Origin: Alitta virens | Taxonomy: Eukaryota; Annelida; Polychaeta; Phyllodocida; Nereididae | Length of the DNA: 64,000 nucleotides | Assembly: GCA_932294295.1 (NCBI GenBank) | Contig: OW028584.1 | Coordinates: forward strand, 26,628,970 to 26,692,969 | Direction of reading: 5' to 3' | In this document: positions 11,516 through 24,300 of the stretch, one piece after another | Position numbering within the stretch: the stretch's first letter is position 1 | Layout: each line of letters starts with the position of its first letter | Notes under the pieces: generated by a model | Databases searched by the model: none | What the model saw: only the letters and a program-made list of their open reading frames with translations | Told to the model about the DNA's origin: nothing | Translations under genes and position numbers: made by a program

Positions 11516-11531
11516 TGTCATTTTATGAATA

Positions 11532-11651
11532 ACCAGATAGCATTCCAAATCTTGGCAACAATGGTGCAACGTCGTTGATGTAGATATTATGTTGTATTGA
11601 GAATGGCCAATATTGAAACAATGCTGGCCTGATTTGCAATGCTAACTGGGT
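11532..11651. mobile_element. CCAGATAGCATTCC-family MITE, copy 1
   Basis: Left end CCAGATAGCATTCCAAAT and right end GATTTGCAATGCTAACTGG are imperfect inverted repeats. The interior has GGCAACAATGG, CAACGTCGTTGATG and AATGGCCAATATTGAAACAATG words seen in the copies at 12644 and 13834. Confidence 0.65.
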
Positions 11652-12643
11652 AAGAGGTAGCAAATCAGTATGATTTATGTAACAATTACTCATCCAAGTT
11701 AGTTATTTTAGTCAATCTTAGTTCATATCTCGCTGAAAAGATGTTTTTGACTAAGATGTTAGTCATTGTGGCTTAGAACATACACGACAATGACTAAGGC
11801 TGAGAAACTTTACCTGTGAGAAGATAAAACTGACTTACTGTTTAGCCAAAAACTCAAATGAGAACTGGGTAATTCCAGACACATGTCATATAATTGCCTG
11901 GTCTGAGAGTAATTGAAAATGGCTCAATAAAGTCTAATTGTCTATAAAAATGTGATGATACACGATAATCTAATTGCAGTTTAAACTAAATCAAATGCAA
12001 GTAACTTTCCAAATGTGAGTGTCATTATTACTTTTCCAAGTTACCGTATGTTTCTATATGTGTGTTTTGGCAGAACTTTTGTGATGTTTTTATCTAGTAT
12101 AACCTGTGTCAAACCAGGTCAGTGAGAACTTTCGTTATAGTTGACTCATTTTTGTGTTTGGAGTTTCTGTTTTTGGGAAAAGGAAGTTGGTCAAATATTC
12201 TAATCGTGTGATATAATGATCTCTCTATACTGTAATCTATTGTGGCCATTGTTTAGGATACTGTCTATGTATTGTATGTCCCAATGGTGGATATTAGGTA
12301 TTTTTAGAAATAATTTGTTCAATGTTATTACAAGTACCATATTATATATAGGTCAGTGATATGTAAGAGTTGGGATATGGCCAAATCAGTCAATCAATCA
12401 ATGTCACAATTTTACTTACTTTTATCTTAGCTAATCCAGCAATCTTGCAAATTTGTCCATATTCGTGAATGATACTATAATGTGGTATTAAAGTAACCAA
12501 TTTAATTTGATCGTAACGGGAGAGAAACCTCCTAATTATACAAATGTCCATTTTCGTTATTCAGACAGAAATTCAATTGATTCTGCTGCCAATGCGATCT
12601 TACTTATTTTGACAGCAGAACAATAAAGAATCTGTCATTTTCC

Positions 12644-12774
12644 AGATAGCATTCCAAATGGGGACAACATTGGTGCGAAGTCGGCGATGTTGATAAGATG
12701 TTGTGCCAACGGCGGCCAATATACATGATATAGAAACAAAGCTAGCCCGATACGGAATGCTAGCTAGGTTGATG
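12644..12774. mobile_element. CCAGATAGCATTCC-family MITE, copy 2
   Basis: Left end CCAGATAGCATTCCAAAT and right end GGAATGCTAGCTAGG are inverted. The interior closely matches the copies at 11532 and 13834 (ACATTGGTGCGAAGTCGGCG). Confidence 0.65.
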
Positions 12775-13193
12775 TCTCCAGCTAGCTAAGACTTGCTTTA
12801 GCTCAGTTGGTTGTTTGATACCTGGTTCTAGCTGGCTGTAATTGTCTTTAAAGTAGTACTGAACACTTAATCATTCAAATGGGAATCCAGTTTATTCAAA
12901 AATTAATCTAGGGACACCATAATAAAACTGAATTTATATAAAATCGATAACCAGTTGTCACAGTTATTATGACTTTATGCCAGGCTTTTGCAACAAGGAA
13001 CATAATATCATGATTTATAAAGAAAACAAATGGTAATGATCTCATTCACTACAGTCACGCCCAGAAATCATATTGATAAATGTAGTGACTGTGAGACACG
13101 ATGATAAAATTTGCCATCTGACACCTATGTTCAAACTAGATGTCCTATATTTTTGCAACAGATAGGGCTCATCAGGACAAGCAGGTGCTACAT

Positions 13194-13328
13194 GGCCAAA
13201 TGTGCTACGTGCATTTTCCATGCGTTTGGATAAAACGCTCGGTTTTCGCCTCATTATAATTAGGCAAAAACCATACGTTTTCCATGCGTTTATCCTTCTC
13301 ATGGAAAACGCACATGGCACATTTGGCC
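13194..13328. repeat. long imperfect palindrome (foldback/MITE)
   Basis: Arms of about 65 bp begin and end with GGCCAAATGTGC / GCACATTTGGCC and meet at ATTATAAT. TTTTCCATGCGTT words recur in both arms. The transcript would fold into one long hairpin. Confidence 0.8.
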
Positions 13329-13339
13329 TTATAAGGCAA

Positions 13340-13445
13340 TGAGGCGAATTATGAAGCAACCTTCCAACATGGGCTGGATTTGAACTCAGGACCCAGAGGT
13401 TGGCAGCCCAGTGCGCTACCACTGAGCTTAACCTGTGGCCAAGGG
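13340..13445 (-). mobile_element. tRNA-derived SINE or tRNA pseudogene (Gly-like)
   Basis: The minus strand contains an A-box-like AGCTCAGTGGTAGCGC and a B-box-like GAGTTCAAATCC at the proper spacing. The anticodon position reads GCC, but the anticodon stem pairs poorly, so it is not a working tRNA gene. It abuts the palindrome at 13194. Confidence 0.55.
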
Positions 13446-13833
13446 GCAAGCAGTTTCTATCACATTTTGGAGAATTTAACGTTAATAAATGAAATCTACT
13501 CTGCTGCCTTGCATAGAGTCTTGCAAAACACTGGCCTAGTCTAGAACAATTTGTGTCACAACGTCTTTCTAACTTTGTCATTTTTCATCAGATTCTCAGA
13601 ATTGTAAAATTTTACAGATAGCTATGCCATCAGCATTAAAATGAGAATTTTGGTATCTGTGATTTAACGTTAATGGTGAAATATCATAGACGCATAGATT
13701 AGAGCATTACTGGACTCAGGTCCTAAATATATATACTACTACTACCTTTAGTACCTTATATATATATTAATGCACAAACATCATTGCACTGGGAGTTTTG
13801 GAACACTTCTCCACTTCAGACAATAACTTCATC

Positions 13834-13910
13834 CCAGATAGCATTCCAAATTGCATCAACATTTGCATGACGTCGGCGATGTTGAAACGATGTTGTACTG
13901 ACGTCGACCA
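13834..13910. mobile_element. CCAGATAGCATTCC-family MITE, copy 3 (one end)
   Basis: CCCAGATAGCATTCCAAATT is followed by GACGTCGGCGATGTTGAAAC as in copies 1 and 2; the opposite inverted end is missing. Confidence 0.55.
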
Positions 13911-14546
13911 CTAATGAAGTAGTTAATCAAAATGGCACCTACCCACTATCTTTCATATGCCATTGCAGCAGTCTTATGCCATAAACTGAAAATGTATACT
14001 TCGTCTTCGATGTTTGTAAACAGTAAGCACTGAAGTCAGAACCGCAGATGCATGACTATGTATATATCACCCCATCCATAAAACATTACTCGTACATATA
14101 CGGTAATTGCTTTGTGCGGTTAAGCGATTCGGAGGTAGGGGATAGTGGGGAACCATGACCCATAGGGCACTTTGAGGCTTGTGGTATTCTTCATAATTTA
14201 AAGATATATCATAAAATAAAGGTAAGTTTCGAAAATAATGCATGAGGAACATTTTTTCAGAAATGTGTGAATTTCTCCTTTATTCTTTTTTTAATAAGAA
14301 AATATTCCAGGTGATATTGTTTATCAAGATAACTTAGGCTCTCAGAAACATCAAACATTAACTTTATAAGTGACAAAGTAAAAATTCAAGGTAAAACATT
14401 ACTATTTGGTTTAATGTTGGACCTTATTTTATTTATTTTCATTATAATTTACTGATATGATGTAGATTAATAAGTTTTGTATGCAAAAAAAATAATGATA
14501 ATTAAACATACACATAAAATTGGATGAAAATTAAGTAACTTAAAAA

Positions 14547-14586
14547 TAGATAGATAGATTGATGATAGATAGATGATAGATAGATG

Positions 14587-14633
<47 letters not shown>

Positions 14634-14680
14634 GATGGATAGATGGATAGATAGATAAATAGATAGATAGATAGATGGAC

Positions 14681-14720
<40 letters not shown>

Positions 14721-14836
14721 GGATGGATGGATGGATGGATGGATGGATGGATCTGTGGATAGATAGATAGATAGATAGATAGAGAATAGAGAGATAGATA
14801 GTTAGATAGATTGATAGATGGATTGATGGACTGATG
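14547..14836. repeat. (GATA)n/(GGAT)n compound microsatellite
   Basis: About 290 bp of GATA units, with a block of GGAT units at 14717-14752 and scattered interruptions. Long open frames across it are repeat artefacts. Confidence 0.95.
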
Positions 14837-15948
14837 GATTAATTGGCTCATGGTATCCCGCTCACACCTACTAACGAGTTTAAGTAATGTTATGTCATGT
14901 AATGTGGCCAAACGTGCATTTTATAAATGAATCCCTGGGCTGTATAAACATGCTGATTATAATGTATGATTTTTCGTATTTTTATCTGTGCTTGCCACAT
15001 AATATTGAATTATCATTGTAGGAAGTTATAAAATCAACATTTTTAGTCACTGACTCATATTTCTACACTCCCATATATTGATTACATTATTTTGTGGTAG
15101 ATTTATTTTATTACCAGACTTTCTTATCTCTCTAGTAGAACCACCTCACTACTAAGCAGTAAATCTTGTACTAAGGGTGGTGTAAACAATATTATTCAAC
15201 TTTACAGTAATTTTTTATATATATATAAGATTACATCTCACTTAGTGAGTTAAATTACTTTTATTTATTTATTTATCTATTTTTGGTTTCAAGTAAAATA
15301 GCTGTTACATCTTTAGGTCAATTTCTTATTGAAGCACTTTTACAGTTTAAATTATTTTCATATTTCATTTTGATTAGGCAATGTCTTGCTACATTGACAA
15401 ATATGTCTTGTATGTAAGTGCAAAAAGGTCCCCTTAAGAGCATACTCTAAAACAACCATATTTTCCTTAAAAGATATTGTTTGCTATGACTCAAATTAAA
15501 ATCACTGAACCATGAAAATCGAATGTGCGAAGTTGTTTTTACCTACATTATTAACACCCTATGCCCTAAAAAACTGAGTGCAGCTATGAGAATATAATAT
15601 GATATAAATATAATATAATATAGAATATATTAGAATAGAATAGAACAGAATAGCCTACTTTACTATATCCTCTTATTGGTAATTTGATGCATCAACTGGG
15701 CAATATGAGAATAAAATAAGTTTTCAAAAATACAATAACAGCAGAATAAATTAAGATTAGCCAAGATATCACGGGAAGTTATGAAATGACTTCACTGTAA
15801 TAAATCTATAAATATGTAAATAGTAAAAGAATACTAGAATACACAAATTATGCCTTATGAAAAACTTGATATGTATAATAACATATTATTTTACTTTTAT
15901 TAGTTACCATATCATTTTATCCGTATATATAATATGAGTGGAAAGCGA

Positions 15949-15979
15949 ATGAATTCGGCCACGAAGCGGCCGAATTCAT
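15949..15979. repeat. perfect 12-bp-arm hairpin
   Basis: ATGAATTCGGCC and GGCCGAATTCAT are exact inverted repeats around a 7-nt loop (ACGAAGC), in otherwise AT-rich DNA. Confidence 0.9.
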
Positions 15980-18038
15980 GAACTTACGCTCCTTCCGGTA
16001 TTGTGTGTGTAAATCTGTTTTTGAATCATTGAGGTTGAATGTTGGTTAGTCTATGAGAAATTTTGGATTGTCACTAACTCTTTCAGTCACGTAATTTCTA
16101 TGGAGCTGCCACAAATCTTTCTTTGCTGTAAAATCTTTGTTTGCTGTAAAACAATCGGCTTTCACTAAATCTTTAATTTTAAAAATATATACAAATTCTA
16201 ATGCATTAAAATAGTTGTACTTGCCAATTCAGTGCTAACTGTCAAGGATTTCAAATCGTTAAACATCACCGACATGCTATACGCAAAACGCGCTATGCTA
16301 CGGTTTCTTTGCACCAGAGGACGCCACTGTACAGCAATACAGCCACGACCGCCCCTAGCGGAATTTGTACAAAGCGTCATCAGACAATTCAACGGTGTTG
16401 ACAGCATATAATCCAAGCTTTCCGCTCCTTCTGTCTCTGGCAGATAACATATTATACCACAGACAGGGAAAGCTCTAAACTGAAATGTCTTTGACAATAT
16501 CTTAGAAATTTTGACTGTGTCTGGATTTTGGATCAATAAAAAAATCACGATGAAACGGTAGATTTAAGCAGGTCAAGATGCCAACTATGATCATGTTTTG
16601 TGCACTGGCAATAATATGATGTCTTGCAAGTACATTTGTGGCCTTGAAATCATGGTATGCCATGAAATGAATTTCCAAGAATCCTGTTTCGTAATTATGA
16701 AACAAATGCGGATGCGGATAAATATGAAAAAACGACAATAGCCAAGTAATCAATTCAGTACATGAGCTTTCAAACGATTAAATGAATGAACTCTAATATT
16801 CCTTACACAATAAATTAACCTTGTTATCTTGTAAGAATTCATATATATGTTTATTTTAACTTTTCCTTTTTTCCTCTATTTTACAACTGTACTTTAAGTA
16901 AGATAGCACAAAATCTTTGTTTATAAAATGTGAATGAATGGTTATTTAATGGTATGTTGTGATATGTTGTGATATGTGATATGTTCTCATATCAAGTTTG
17001 TGTACTGTCATCTTGTGTTTTGTTATGTTCATATTCTGGATTGCTCTGTTGGGATATGTTATGTTACTAGGCATAGCTATATATAATATATACTAATATG
17101 TGTAAATGTTCCACAAATATGTATTTTCATTATTAATTTGTTTTAATTTTTTTGTTAATCAACCGCTCTCACGAACTGTACCAACATATGTGTACGAAAT
17201 AAATATTATATATATATATATATGACTTCACATATTCAGGTATATTATTCATCTTTCTTTAAACTATACCAAAATTTACGAATAATGATTACTGTTATAA
17301 ATTGACAACGGTCAGCCTTAAAATCAATTTTTTATATGTATCATTTTTTACAAAGCTCAAGGTAGCTCATTGTAAAATGTGTCAGTGTGACCCAAAAGTG
17401 GCCAACTAAAAAACTAAGAAGTGCGGAGAGTTCGAAAGTATTAGAAACTATAAATATATTAATATGATAAATTAAACTTTAAAGAAAGTAATATAAAACT
17501 ATATAACACTTACGTAATGATCTAGAAGGCATTAAAAGCTTGAATTTCACTAAGAAAAACTGTCATTAGTGGTGTCAAATGTAATGCACTGAGAACCAGA
17601 AGTGTGTCTCTTGTAATGTTGACATGTTTAGTTTGCAATAAGGTCACCCAGTTCCTGGCTGAGGAAATTGGACCATGAACACTAAAGTCTAATACAATTT
17701 TGCCAAGCCCTCAACTTGATGATTTACTTATTCAATTTTCTATTAGTTAGTATTATTGTGAGGTGGTCTTAACAGACATTTTATACAATAGTAAGAATAC
17801 ACCTGGATAAAAAAAATGGTTGGCATTGTATATATATTTTTTTATTATTGACAGCAAAATATCAAATTGATACATGTGTCAGCATGACAAAATAATAAAT
17901 GGCAAAAATAAGAATATAATAGAAATACATGGATCAACAGTTAAAATAATTAAATAAGTAGAGCTATATTATGACTAATACTAATCAACACTACATAGTC
18001 TGTCTACGAAATTCTAAAGCACCCAGAACTAAACAAAT

Positions 18039-18742
18039 TGTAAAATCCTCAGTGTAGTTAGTGACATACTATGCCTCCCCTCCTTCCAGTGGTTCATAGT
18101 CTCATCATAAATGACAATTCAAACAGTAAGTTGTGTCAAGTTGGTCTGCTCTGCATGTTGGTCAAAACCAAAGATGCCACAAACTTTCCATGTTTATTAT
18201 TTATATCATTTCAATACACAAAGAGCCCTCCCTAATGAAGGGGGTAACAATCACAATCCCTAATCAATCCCTTTCATCTGTGGCCCAGCACACCCCCACA
18301 ACTGTGCACCCAAAGTCAGTCATCCATCACCTCTCATGCCATACAATGGTCAGACTCACTCATGCATTAATTCCTACCCATAAGTGCACTGGGTCACACA
18401 GGACAGGTGGCAGGCAATCATACCCACACCCTTCTCCCCTCATCAACTCCATACCCCAGGAGACAGCATAGTCATTAGGCCAGGGAGATCCAACCTCCCT
18501 TGATCCCATTTTGGCCATCAGGATCAAGATCAGAGAGAGGGGTACAACATGGCCAGCTGGCCATGGTACTTTGATGGATCCCCTGTCTCCACTAATTACC
18601 AGTACATTGTTAAAATGAGAAATATAATCAGTGATGGCCATCTGCAGCCATCCCTTCCATAACTCTAAACCATACTCTTATTCAAACTCATGAAACATTA
18701 TTTTAGTTAAATTTAAAGAGCAAAAGGCCAGTGCCTTTTACA
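18039..18742 (-). repeat. 3' LTR of the gypsy-type element
   Basis: This is the partner of the LTR at 26402-27100. Immediately inside it there is only a weak purine run, so no convincing polypurine tract was seen. Open frames within the LTR are also present in the other LTR and are not taken as genes. Confidence 0.92.
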
Positions 18743-19297
18743 TTGCTTATCACCATTTGAGTGAGATGTATACATATAATAAGATAATTAATATAAAAAT
18801 GACTCTATCTTTTTCTCATTGACCATAAAATTCACATCTACATTTCATTACTTATAAATACATTTCACTTAGCAAAAAATGATGATTTCACCCCAGCGTT
18901 TACACAATTTGACACTTTTATATTTTTATAGCAAATTTTACACAACCACATAGACAGACATCCCTATCATCACTACACATAACCACTGAGTCCAGCGTAT
19001 TCATATCCATCCATACAACATAAATTATCCTGATCTGTAGGAACTGGGTGCCAGTGCTTAAAACTCGGACACATAAATCAACATTCCTGGTCACACATCA
19101 TCATATTACAAAGATTCACATCATGTATACACAAATTTCATATAATATTTCCAGGGATAGGAGCCGATCCTAGCTCCAAGTGCTCCATGGTTCATAATGT
19201 CTTCATCTGGTCCCTACTGCACTATCCTGGTTGCAGACCAAAGTCTAAAGTCAAAATGTTCCAGAAATAGAGAGGACTTGTCCAAGGCCTATGTGCA

Positions 19298-19579
19298 CTA
19301 GACCTCAGCAATGTCCTGGCATGCACTGCCCACTGGCAACTTTATGGTGGCATGATCCTCAGCCACCCTATAACTGGCTGACATCCTGGACATCAAGGTT
19401 TCTCCCTGCCTTTTCCTCATGCAACACCGGATTCTGCTCATCAGCTTCTTAACCCAGGCATTTTTCCTTGCAAACCAATAGGCCAGGCCCACCAAGATCA
19501 GAATGGTCACCAGGGTGGACATCACAAACGCAGTCAGGGGGGCATGTTGTCGGAATTGCACCCAGGGTCTCTGGCTCAC
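19298..19579 (-). pseudogene. env membrane anchor and cytoplasmic tail, in a shifted frame
   Basis: A hydrophobic stretch of about 22 residues is followed by a basic, cysteine-containing tail, which is what the truncated env frame lacks. It is open in the frame one base off from env and there is no good start codon. A small indel or sequencing error near 19580-19600 explains this most simply. About 550 nt without a frame follow up to the 3' LTR. Confidence 0.65.
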
Positions 19580-21375
19580 CTGGCACTCATTAAGACATCC
19601 TGACTAATATCGTTGACTTGGGCCGTAGATACGCTCTTCAGCTGAGGAAAGGAGTTGATCAATGCATCGAAGCCCAGGTTCCTTGTAAAGTTGAACTGTC
19701 CTTCTACGTGTATCAAGGGCAGTACTATATGCCGAGCCATGTGTAGCTCTGGAACACAGTGTACCCTCCAACTGGTGCCTGCAAAGTTACAAGGAGCCGG
19801 GCAATGCATTGCGTAAGTGCCTGGTCCCAACTTCAGGGGGGGATAGACTTTTCCTGGACAACGAGCCGAGATTGATTCCCCCCAGGTCATCACCACGATG
19901 GTTCGCAAGGACACTCTTTTCACTGTGGTGACATTAGCCTGCTTCACAATGTCGAATCTGCACCCTTTTATGAGCTCTGACTGATTAAAAATCAGCCCTC
20001 GAGCACACGTCATGTGCCTAGCATCAAATAAGGGGCCTGCACGACAGACCAGGGGCTCACCTCCAATACACGCCTCTGGCTCGAATATTAGGCCCGTGGT
20101 TGTGTCCACCCCGTAGCTGTTCCCCACATCTATCTTGACAGTCATATTGGACCCCCGGATGGGGACCGGGTAACTCTGTATATTATAGAGTAGGTAGCTG
20201 ACCTTATTGATGGTTGGCACATTGAATCGAAATATGAGCCTCTCCCTATCTATGATAATGGGCTCGATGTGCAGGTGCCTATAATACCATGTTAATTCCG
20301 ATACCACATCATTCCCGGCCTGAGCTATAGCGTTTATTGTGTTTCTCAGCACATAGGGGCTGATGATATCCTCTGTCAAGTCTCCCAACTCCAGTGCTCC
20401 TCGCTGCTGTTGATAGAGTCGCATCTGTTCTCTATATCTTTCATATAGATGCTCACATTCTTCCACAGCTCTGTCAATCTCCATGCGTATTTCTATGTTG
20501 CTTAACCTCCAATCAACATTAGATAGTTTCTTAGTTAGACCTCCCACATATTTGTTCAACTGGCCCACATGTTCATCAACTTGAGACAAAGCCACAGACA
20601 CATTCCTGATATACAACCTGTTTTGGTTGACCACTGTCATCATCCGGTCCGACAGGTGTAGTATGTCTTGCGTCCTGGCCTGCAATATTCTGGTGGCTTC
20701 CTCATAGTGCCTCACCTGAGAGTCTATGGCTACCCCGAAGAGCACATGCAGTCCTGTTCCGATAAAGTCGAAGGCTCCTCTCCTATGACGTCTCATTGGA
20801 GTAGGAGGATCACTTCGGCTCTGCCCTGCATAGCTACCATCCAGGGGCTGCAATCGTCGCAGGCGCCACTCCCAGGATCTCTGTATATATCCTTGCACTT
20901 TTATGTCCTGCCGACTGTCTCTTACCAGTTGTATTAAGTGGGCCAATAGCTCCGGGTAACGAGGAGTCTCCAAGGTCACTAGGACCACCCATGAAGCCTC
21001 CATGGTCCTAAGTGAGGCCCCTCCTCGCACCAAAACTCCATCTGTCAGTTCCCTAGGGGGGGTGGGTCTCTCTAGCACCTCTTCCTCAGTCACCGTTTTG
21101 GGTGTGACTTCCCTCAGCATGGGATCCAACACTCCTGCTCCCTGAGCCCCAACATTGGCAAATGCTCCTGATAATAATGACATATGTAACAGGAGTGTTA
21201 ATCCCACCTTATAGAGCCTCTGAGGCTGGGTCTTCCTGGGGAGAGCCATCTTCTTCGGCATGCTTGGTCTCTCTGTCGCCTTCCGAGGTAGATAAGCGAC
21301 GTTTGAGAAGCTCGAAGTCCTTATGAGAGTCCTTGGGTGCACGCTGGAGTCCTTCGTCAGAATTGCTGGGATCAC
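19576..21375 (-). CDS. env: env: F-like fusion envelope, ectodomain
   Basis: The longest frame is 599 residues; the likely start is the Met at residue 43 (21249), followed by basic residues and a hydrophobic signal segment (57-73). A furin-type RHRR site ends at residue 199, with a Gly/Phe-rich hydrophobic segment directly after it, as in baculovirus F proteins and errantivirus envelopes. A coiled-coil-like region covers about 225-310, and a Cys-rich C-terminal half follows. The frame ends at TGA (19576-19578) before any membrane anchor; the anchor is in another frame downstream. The 5' end overlaps pol. Confidence 0.8.
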   Translation of the reverse strand: MIPAILTKDSSVHPRTLIRTSSFSNVAYLPRKATERPSMPKKMALPRKTQPQRLYKVGLTLLLHMSLLSGAFANVGAQGAGVLDPMLREVTPKTVTEEEVLERPTPPRELTDGVLVRGGASLRTMEASWVVLVTLETPRYPELLAHLIQLVRDSRQDIKVQGYIQRSWEWRLRRLQPLDGSYAGQSRSDPPTPMRRHRRGAFDFIGTGLHVLFGVAIDSQVRHYEEATRILQARTQDILHLSDRMMTVVNQNRLYIRNVSVALSQVDEHVGQLNKYVGGLTKKLSNVDWRLSNIEIRMEIDRAVEECEHLYERYREQMRLYQQQRGALELGDLTEDIISPYVLRNTINAIAQAGNDVVSELTWYYRHLHIEPIIIDRERLIFRFNVPTINKVSYLLYNIQSYPVPIRGSNMTVKIDVGNSYGVDTTTGLIFEPEACIGGEPLVCRAGPLFDARHMTCARGLIFNQSELIKGCRFDIVKQANVTTVKRVSLRTIVVMTWGESISARCPGKVYPPLKLGPGTYAMHCPAPCNFAGTSWRVHCVPELHMARHIVLPLIHVEGQFNFTRNLGFDALINSFPQLKSVSTAQVNDISQDVLMSAR

Positions 21376-24300
21376 TCCGATCCTTGCGTTTTCTTAGGCT
21401 GGGATCCACGTGCACAACTTTGCGGTGTCCTCCTCCTAGTCCTGCTTGACCTCCTTGTCTCTTCCGAAGAGAGCTGTCAATATGCACCGCTTTCTCAGAG
21501 TTTCCTCGTCTGTCCCTGGATCCCTTCCTCTTCCTGTTATGTCGATGCGGCGTATCACTGTCACTGTCATCCGCGTAGTACTGGCTCTGCTTGGCGTGTC
21601 TGGACAAGTAGGGTCGATGCCGCTTACTGTTGTGTCCACTTGGGAGAGGCTTGTTATAGTCATCCCCACTCGTATCAGAGGACCTTGGCCGTCGCTTCCT
21701 ATTGGCTGTCGGCTGCAGAGGCTGGTCATCAGACATGCTCCACTCATGCTCGGACAAAGGTTGATCCTCAGGGTTCAGAGGGGCGGAGTTTGCCCCCAAC
21801 CCTGGTCCCTCCCCTTTTGGCGCAGGGGGCGGATCCTCCTCCGGCAGAGCAGGGGGCAGTTGCCATGGCCTGGGAGCGTTGGGCCCATTAGTGACTTTCC
21901 TTTTTGGCCTGGGGCGTATTTGGTCCCACGCCACATGAGCATCCACCACTCTCACTTTCTCACAGTTCAATACCTTCTGCTTGCCAGTGGGCTGATGGGA
22001 CATCCACACCACCTTTCCTCGCATCTGAGTGACCAGCCACTCCGGGTCCCACCTGCTTGTCAAAGTCAGGGGCTCCTCGGCTTTGATCACCACCGCATCT
22101 CCCACTCTTATGTCTGAAGCATTGGCCCTCAGGGCCAACCTTTCTCTGTTGTATTTCCTGGATTCTTCTGTGAGATGTTGAGCTGTTCGAATCGCCTCAT
22201 ACAGCTCATGAAGTCTCCCATAGACCATGTCCCCTGAGGACAGGGCCCTATGCAGAGGCAGTCGTGGCCTGCGTCCATAATGCAGGAAAAATGGAGAATG
22301 TTGGGTCACATCGGACACGGCACAAACCGCCGGTCCTAATTGCTCCTGCCATAATGAGGTATCATTATTGACTAATTTGCCAACAATTTCCTTCAGTGTC
22401 CGGTTAAAGCGCTCAATTCTCCCATTAGACTGCGGATGATATGGGGTTGTCCTTTTGTGCTTAACTCCCACGGCTGACAAATACTGTGTGAAGGCCAGGG
22501 CATTGAATTCCCTGCCCTGGTCAGTCAGCACAGTGTCCACATATCCATGTTTGGGGAAGTATTCCTGATGTAACCTGGCCCACACGCATTCACTAGTCTT
22601 TCTGGGGAGTGGGTAACACTCTGCATAGCCTGAGGCATGGTCAATTATGGTCAGTATGTAATTATTCCCCTGATTTGAGGTTATCAGCGGACCTACCAAG
22701 TCTAATGACACATATTGTCCTATGTTTTTGGCAAGAGGCATTTCTCCCATCGGTACATGTTCTTTCTTCTTTCTGTGGACCAGACAGGTGGCGCACTTCA
22801 GGACCCAACCCTTTATGTCAGCCCTCATCCCAGGCCACACATAGCTTTCTTGTACCTTACGCATTGTCTTTACATAAGCCATGTGACCTACCTCCAGGTG
22901 AGCCTGCCCTATCAGCATTTCTCTATATCGCTCTGGGACCACCAGACGATGATACTCAGCCGCATACTGATTGGGTTTTTGTATGGAGTATAGTAGCCCA
23001 TCAATGACCTCATAGGGACTGTCTGGATCATGTCCTTCTCCCCATTGTTCCATGGTCCTTTGTGCTGCTTGGACCACCAGGCCACTTCCCAGCACTGGCA
23101 GGACTTCATCCGCAGGCAATCCCGGAGGTAATTCATCACCCAGTCTCCATTCATCGATGTCGAAGGTGTCCAGTCTCTCCGGCCTAATCTTGGATAACAT
23201 GTCGGCCCTTACATTCAATTTTCCCTTTCTGTACTGCACTTTACAACCATATTCAGCGAGCAACACTGCCCATCTTTGAATTTTGGTGTTTTGCATTTCC
23301 TTCGTAAATAATGAAGTTAGAGGCTTATGATCAGTGTAAGCTTCAAATTTAGCACCCCATAAATAGGGCCTAAATACCTTCAGGGCTGTTATGAGAGCAA
23401 AGGCTTCACGCTCTATCGCTGCCCATCTCCGCTGGGTGGGGGACAGCAACCTGGATAGGTAACTGATGGGTCGTTCTACCCCAGTCTCTGGATCTCTCTG
23501 GCAGAGGATGGCCCCTATGGCTATGTCACTCGCATCAGTGTGTAGCAGGTAGGGATCCTTCGTGCGGGGGTGGGCCATGACATGCTCGCTGATCAGTAAT
23601 TCCTTTAGTTTCTCAAATCCTCTCCTTTCTTGTTCTCCCCATTGAAACCTAGCATGTTTACGGGTCATGGCCACCAAAGGTTCAGATATTTCCGCGTAAT
23701 TGGGCATGCATGAGCGATAATACCCAGTCATACCCAAAAACGACCTGATATCTTTGACAGTTTGTGGCGGAGACATCCGACTGATGGCGGAGACCTTATC
23801 TGGATCCGCCCGAAGTCCTTGGCCGGTTACCACATATCCCAATAACTTCACCTCTCTTTGCCTGAATGTGCATTTCTTGGGGTTCAAGGTTAGGTGATAT
23901 TCTTTGAACCGTTCTACCACTGCCTGCAAATGTCTAGCGTGCGACACCACGTCCGGACTGTAGACCACTACGTCGTCCACGTATATCATACAGCACTGTC
24001 CAATCAATCCCCTGAGGACCTCGTCCATGGCCCTTTGAAAAGGGGCAGTCGCGTTCGATAAGCCCATCGGCATTGTGGTGAATTCAAACAGTCCTCGGAA
24101 GCAGGTAAACGCTGTCTTCTCCATACTAGACTCCTCCAAGGGTAGTTGATAGAATCCTGATTTGAGATCAAGCGTGGAATAGATGGAGGACCCATGCAAT
24201 TGATCAAAAACGTCCTGTATCAAAGGCACAGGATAGCAGTCTTTCTTGGTTATCGTATTGAGTCTAGTAAAGTCTATACAGAACCTGGGACCATCCGAGG

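Larger units (their letters stand above)
10922..18034. other. non-coding stretch upstream of the bark-like coding start
   Basis: Apart from the MITEs, palindrome, SINE and microsatellites listed, I see no coding exon here on either strand; open frames are short and without domain or splice support. The 5'-UTR exon and promoter of the bark-like gene must lie in or beyond it, but I cannot place them. Confidence 0.5.

Noticed and set aside
13042..13581. 179-codon minus-strand frame
   Set aside because: It crosses the palindrome and the tRNA-like SINE and has no domain.
14540..14911. Ile/Tyr/Ser-rich frame
   Set aside because: Translation of the GATA microsatellite.
16198..16548. 116-codon minus-strand frame, considered as a 5' exon of the bark-like gene
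   Set aside because: No domain, no signal peptide and no convincing splice pairing with the exon at 10442; left unassigned.
18133..18471. 112-codon frame repeated at 26491
   Set aside because: It is LTR sequence seen in both LTRs, with no domain; open by chance.
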